Below are positions 57,673-61,254 of a stretch of 61,254 nt of DNA, in pieces. The stretch comes from Prevotella sp. (GTDB lineage: Bacteria > Bacteroidota > Bacteroidia > Bacteroidales > Bacteroidaceae). Under the pieces are notes generated by a model. It made no database searches. It had not been told where the DNA came from and saw only the letters and a list, made by a program, of their open reading frames with translations. A program made the translations under genes and the position numbers. Position 1 is the stretch's first letter. Each line of letters starts with the position of its first letter. The stretch spans positions 1-61,254 of the forward strand of contig JAGCDZ010000026.1 of assembly GCA_017650905.1 (NCBI GenBank), in the 5' to 3' direction.

Positions 57673-60600
57673 TTAGAATTTGACATTCAGACCAATGGAG
57701 TAAACGCGTGGTGTTACAAGGTAGTTGTACTGATTACCATTGTAACTCATCTGCGGGTTCATACCCTGACGTTTTGTCAGTGTAAAGAGGTTTTCGCAGG
57801 ATAATGTCAGAGTTACACCATCAAGGTCGATCTTGCGAACCAGATTCTTGGGCAGCTGATAGCTGAGATTAATATTCTTCAGAATCAAGTAACTGGCATT
57901 AGTCAGCCATCGTGAGCTGGTAGGATTCAGAGTGGCAGAGAGGTCACCATTGATCTTCGGCGTGTTGCAGACCATAGGAATGCCGTTGGGATCGATGGCA
58001 TCGTTCTCAGTGCGCTGCTCGTAAGTCCAGGAGTTCATGATGTCAACGTGCTTGTTAGTAATACCGGCGCTCATCAGGTCAGCATAGTTGTAGTCGAGTA
58101 CCTTACCGCCGAGTGAATAGGTAAACAAGGTGGCCAGCGAAAGACCCTTCCAAGCGACATTCAGATTGAAGCTACCATAAGCCTTGGGGATGGCTGAACC
58201 GTGGAATTCCTTCTTGGCGTAAGTAGTGGTATAGGTATAGGGTACACCGTCGATAACCACTAAGCCGTCAAGCAGCGTTCCGGTAATCTCCTCGCCGTTC
58301 TCAGCGTCGCCGTAGGTCTGGTCGCCTGACTTGAAGAAATAACTCTCGTCATCAAAGGCGAAGAGCGACATACCGTTCTTGGTGTTGATACCGCAGTAGG
58401 TATACAAGAACCAAGAATAACGGTCCTTGCCTTCCACAATCTTCTTCGTACCGTCGAGGATACCCTCCTTGTTCTCATCGGGCAGTTTCACCACCTTGTT
58501 CTTCAGCAGCGTGATGCTGGCTCCCAGATTGACACGCCAGTCGCGGTCTTTGTACACATCCATATCGGCTGAGAACTCAAGACCCTTGTTAGAGATGGTA
58601 CCGATGTTCTTCGTTATAACTGCCTGGGCAGAACTGGTGGTCGTTGCACCGGCAGAGAGCGGCATGTTAACATCGAAGAGCAGGTCTTTGTTGCGTTTGT
58701 CGAAGTACTCGATGCTGAAGTTCAGGCGGTTGAACAGGCGGCCGTCGATACCAACGCCCCAGCTCTGTCCTGTCTCCCACTTCAGATCCTCATTTGGGAG
58801 CTGAGAAATCCAATAAGCACCTTGCAAGGCATTCTTTGTAGCAGCATATAGTGCCTGATAGCCATAAAGACCGGAGCCTGCGTCGTTACCCACCTCTCCG
58901 TAGTCGGCGCGGATTTTCAGGTAGTTCACCCAGCCGTACTGCTTCATGAATTCCTCATTAGAGATCACCCAGTTACCACCGACTGACCAGAAGTTACCCC
59001 AGCGGGCATCCTTTGAGAAGCGAGAGCTACCGTCGCGGCGGAAACTAGCCTCGATGTTGTAGCGGCTGTCGTAGCCATAACGTACACGGCCTAGATACGA
59101 CTCAGTACGGTAGTTGTTCTGATAGTCATACCACTCGGTAATTTCAGTATAATTACGCAATGAGGAATGGTATGCAAATACCTCATTGGTCTTACGACCA
59201 TACTCATAAATATAGTTGTGATAGTAGTTCTCGTGACCGATTAAGGCGTCGACAGAATGCACGCCAAACTCTTGACTCCAATGCAGTTGCTGCTGGAAAG
59301 TATAGTTCTTATAATTATAGTCCACGCGTCCTGCACGGCCGTTGTTAGCCTTACCGTCGCCGATCTCTGAACTGTCAAAATTGCGGTTTACAGTGTTGCG
59401 AAGGTTCAGGTTGCCCTTCAATGACAAAGTGAAGTTATAGGGCAGTATGAAGTCGACGTAAGCGATACCATTGAGAGTGTTTCGTATGGTCTTGTCGACA
59501 TTGACACCGTTCTCCCAGATCACATGACGGTCAGGGAGCTGGTCACGCGTTGCCTGTGTCTGGCCATTGGCATCTACGTATGAGCCACCGTCCCATTGCA
59601 GGTTGCCTTTATCGTCAAGAATATACTGACCCGTGTTGATGTCATGCAGGTGTACGGGATAGATAGGCGACATGTAGCGGCAGAAGTAGAAAGGATTAGC
59701 GATGGAAGTATCACCGTCGCTGTATGACTGGTTGATGTTCTGATGGGTTCCTGAGAGGTTGAGTCCCAACTTAACCCACTTCTTCGGTTGAACATTGACC
59801 ACTGCGCGGGCCGAGAGACGATCGAAGCCTGAGCTCTTCATATAACCGTTCTCATCCAGATAACCCAGTGAGAAAAGATAGTCGGCCTTTTCGTTGGCGC
59901 CGGTGGCATTGACGTTGTACTCCTGACGGAAACCGTTGCGGATGGTCTGGTCGAACCAGTCGAGGTCTTCGCCGTAGGTGCCGATGATCTGTGCATCGCT
60001 GGCCAAATGCCCGTATTCATCAAAGAGGCTGTTGGCATCCTTGTTGAAGATGTTCAAATACAAGCGGCTGTCGAAGAGATCCTGCCCAATCTGTCTTGCA
60101 TTGACATCAGCATTAGCAATCTTCTGTTGAGCAGCGGCAATTTTATCTGCATCACCAGCTTTCTCGGCAGCAGCGAGGTCCTGGTTGCCGTTGATGATGT
60201 TGGCAAGGCGGTTGCTATTACGCAAATCTTGCCACTGGGTCTCCATAAACTGTCTGGCATTGACTGTTTCGTACTCTTTGAGACCACGGTTATAAGAACC
60301 AAGCTTTACATCGAGCGAGATGTTCAGTTTTCCCTGCTTTCCCTTCTTGGTGGTGATCAGGATCACACCGTTAGAGGCGCGGTTACCATACAGGGCAGCA
60401 GAAGCAGCATCCTTCAGCACTGACATCGACTCGATATCCTGCGGGTTCAGGTCGCTGATGTTACCGCTGAAAGGCACACCATCAAGGATATAGAGAGGAT
60501 TAGAATCACCGTTCACGGTACCGATACCACGAATGCGGATGGTCGGATCACTACCCGGCTGACCGTAGGTGCTATTCACCTGCACACCCGTTACTGTTCC

Positions 60601-61029
60601 TTCCAATGCCGAGGCAACGCTTGAAACCGGACGGAGGTCGATGGCCTCACTCTTCACTTCCTGAATAGATCCCGTCAGTGTCGTTTTCTTCTGTGTACCG
60701 TAGGCTACGACCACCACCTCGTCGAGGTTATTGGCATCGTTGCGGAGCTGGATACGGATGGGTTTGTCGGTGACGGCAACCTCCAGCGGCTCCATGCCTA
60801 CATACGTAATTCTCAAGGTCTTTCTGCCTGCGGGAACCTGCAGGGAGAAATTACCGTTCACGTCGGTAATGGTACCAATGTTGGTGGCTCCTACCACCTG
60901 GATACTTGCGCCGATAATCGGCTCATTTTCCTCGTAGGTCACTACGGTACCTTTGACCGTTGTTTGCGCCAAGGCCAATCCCACAAACAGGAAAAGGCTG
61001 GCGAGAGTCAAACTGAGTCTTTTCATCAT
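57673..61029 (-). CDS. susC: SusC/RagA TonB-dependent outer-membrane transporter
   Basis: The 1118-residue protein has a signal peptide (MMKRLSLTLASLFLFVGLALA), a carboxypeptidase-like regulatory domain (about 22-95, GTVVTYEENEPIIGASIQV), the TonB-box/SusC junction (LDEVVVVAYGTQKK), a plug domain (ALEGTVTGVQVNSTYGQPGSDPTIRIRG) and a 22-strand barrel ending YSIGLNVKF. It forms the import channel with SusD and is energised by TonB-ExbBD, encoded at 38036-42816. An Ala/Lys-rich stretch (AGDADKIAAAQQKIANADV, about residue 290) looks helical and is unusual for the barrel loops. No anti-sigma/ECF extension is present. Confidence 0.95.
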   Translation of the reverse strand: MMKRLSLTLASLFLFVGLALAQTTVKGTVVTYEENEPIIGASIQVVGATNIGTITDVNGNFSLQVPAGRKTLRITYVGMEPLEVAVTDKPIRIQLRNDANNLDEVVVVAYGTQKKTTLTGSIQEVKSEAIDLRPVSSVASALEGTVTGVQVNSTYGQPGSDPTIRIRGIGTVNGDSNPLYILDGVPFSGNISDLNPQDIESMSVLKDAASAALYGNRASNGVILITTKKGKQGKLNISLDVKLGSYNRGLKEYETVNARQFMETQWQDLRNSNRLANIINGNQDLAAAEKAGDADKIAAAQQKIANADVNARQIGQDLFDSRLYLNIFNKDANSLFDEYGHLASDAQIIGTYGEDLDWFDQTIRNGFRQEYNVNATGANEKADYLFSLGYLDENGYMKSSGFDRLSARAVVNVQPKKWVKLGLNLSGTHQNINQSYSDGDTSIANPFYFCRYMSPIYPVHLHDINTGQYILDDKGNLQWDGGSYVDANGQTQATRDQLPDRHVIWENGVNVDKTIRNTLNGIAYVDFILPYNFTLSLKGNLNLRNTVNRNFDSSEIGDGKANNGRAGRVDYNYKNYTFQQQLHWSQEFGVHSVDALIGHENYYHNYIYEYGRKTNEVFAYHSSLRNYTEITEWYDYQNNYRTESYLGRVRYGYDSRYNIEASFRRDGSSRFSKDARWGNFWSVGGNWVISNEEFMKQYGWVNYLKIRADYGEVGNDAGSGLYGYQALYAATKNALQGAYWISQLPNEDLKWETGQSWGVGIDGRLFNRLNFSIEYFDKRNKDLLFDVNMPLSAGATTTSSAQAVITKNIGTISNKGLEFSADMDVYKDRDWRVNLGASITLLKNKVVKLPDENKEGILDGTKKIVEGKDRYSWFLYTYCGINTKNGMSLFAFDDESYFFKSGDQTYGDAENGEEITGTLLDGLVVIDGVPYTYTTTYAKKEFHGSAIPKAYGSFNLNVAWKGLSLATLFTYSLGGKVLDYNYADLMSAGITNKHVDIMNSWTYEQRTENDAIDPNGIPMVCNTPKINGDLSATLNPTSSRWLTNASYLILKNINLSYQLPKNLVRKIDLDGVTLTLSCENLFTLTKRQGMNPQMSYNGNQYNYLVTPRVYSIGLNVKF

Positions 61030-61094
61030 AAATAATTAATTAATTGTTAGTAACAGTTATTTATTTTCTGTGAATGCTATTGGTATGTCGGGAA

Positions 61095-61102
61095 CAAAAT
61101 TA
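61095..61102 (-). promoter_or_regulatory. -7 box upstream of susC
   Basis: On the minus strand TAATTTTG matches the consensus, with a leader of about 65 nt to the ATG. No TTTG is found 19-20 nt upstream; an activator may be needed, as is usual for such operons. Confidence 0.5.
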
Positions 61103-61182
61103 ATAAAAAAAACCATTGCTGTCCACTAAAAATCGCTAAGCGTTCTTTGAAATGATTGAAATATAGTTAGTTACAGAGATTT

Positions 61183-61214
61183 TTTGAGTCAACGGACTTG
61201 ATTTTGTATCTTTG
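61183..61214 (+). promoter_or_regulatory. Promoter of a rightward gene leaving the window
   Basis: TTTG (61183-61186) and TATCTTTG (61207-61214) are 20 nt apart. An ATG follows 8 nt after the box at 61223, the same near-leaderless layout as purD (TTTGCAGCCA then ATG). Confidence 0.7.
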
Positions 61215-61222
61215 CAGCCAAA

Positions 61223-61254
61223 ATGGTTTGCATATGTATCAATACAAGTACGTT
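61223..61254 (+). CDS. Start of an unidentified gene, cut by the window end
   Basis: ATG at 61223 begins MVCICINTST. A second ATG at 61234, in another frame, begins MYQYKYV. The promoter just upstream supports a gene here. Too little is present to identify it or choose the start. Confidence 0.3.
   Translation, partial: MVCICINTST

Noticed and set aside
1-61254. Insertion sequences, prophage genes or toxin-antitoxin pairs
   Set aside because: No transposase, integrase, phage structural or toxin-like gene was found on either strand.

Overview
The window reads as chromosomal DNA of a Bacteroidota bacterium of the Prevotella group. The evidence is SusC/SusD and GH-family glycosidases, Reg_prop/Y_Y_Y receptors, the type IX secretion protein PorQ, HU-like DNA-binding proteins, a TPR-HTH lipoprotein regulator, almost no Shine-Dalgarno sites, and repeated Bacteroidetes-type promoters (TTTG, about 20 nt, then TAnnTTTG). 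The species call is inference. No insertion sequence, prophage or CRISPR array was seen.

Layout. 1-1105: a decayed HU-like gene and a LolA-like chaperone. 1129-15302: a carbohydrate module. A leftward operon encodes two Reg_prop/Y_Y_Y receptors, a GH31 alpha-xylosidase-like enzyme with a PA14 insert, and a GH2 beta-galactosidase-like enzyme. A XylE-like D-xylose symporter is divergent from it, and a LacI regulator follows. 15347-18228: a candidate small RNA, then a histidine kinase / M15 peptidase / head-GIN lipoprotein operon. 18255-24841: rlmL-like methyltransferase, S9 peptidase, purD and two membrane proteins. 24873-31993: DUF2723 glycosyltransferase, polysaccharide deacetylase, GH3 and a small lipoprotein. 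31994-32459: a repeat-rich non-coding stretch. 32460-37791: two secreted proteins of unknown function and a membrane TPR-HTH regulator. 38036-42816: an ExbB/ExbD/TonB energy-transducing group with tRNA-Ser, tatD and a prenyl synthase. 42909-53203: porQ-cmk facing ispH, meaB, a DUF1573 protein and a very large alpha-2-macroglobulin. 53256-61029: ADP-forming acyl-CoA synthetase, a long perfect palindrome, an HU-like protein and a susC/susD pair.

How the genes may work together. The GH2, GH31 and XylE-like products fit the last steps of xyloglucan oligosaccharide breakdown: galactose removal, xylose removal, then xylose import. The two receptors in the same operon are the most unusual item. One has a histidine-kinase-type ATPase domain but no visible phospho-acceptor domain, receiver or HTH. 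The other has no cytoplasmic domain beyond about 44 residues. Both end in a similar acidic motif. They look like relatives of hybrid two-component receptors that have lost the standard output.

Other signals worth following are non-coding: a promoter-terminator unit without a gene (15347-15450), 22-bp-period repeats at 32041-32236, an 81-bp palindrome with 32-bp perfect arms (55408-55488), 7-bp tandem repeats lying across promoter upstream elements, and a copied 3' end of tRNA-Ser.
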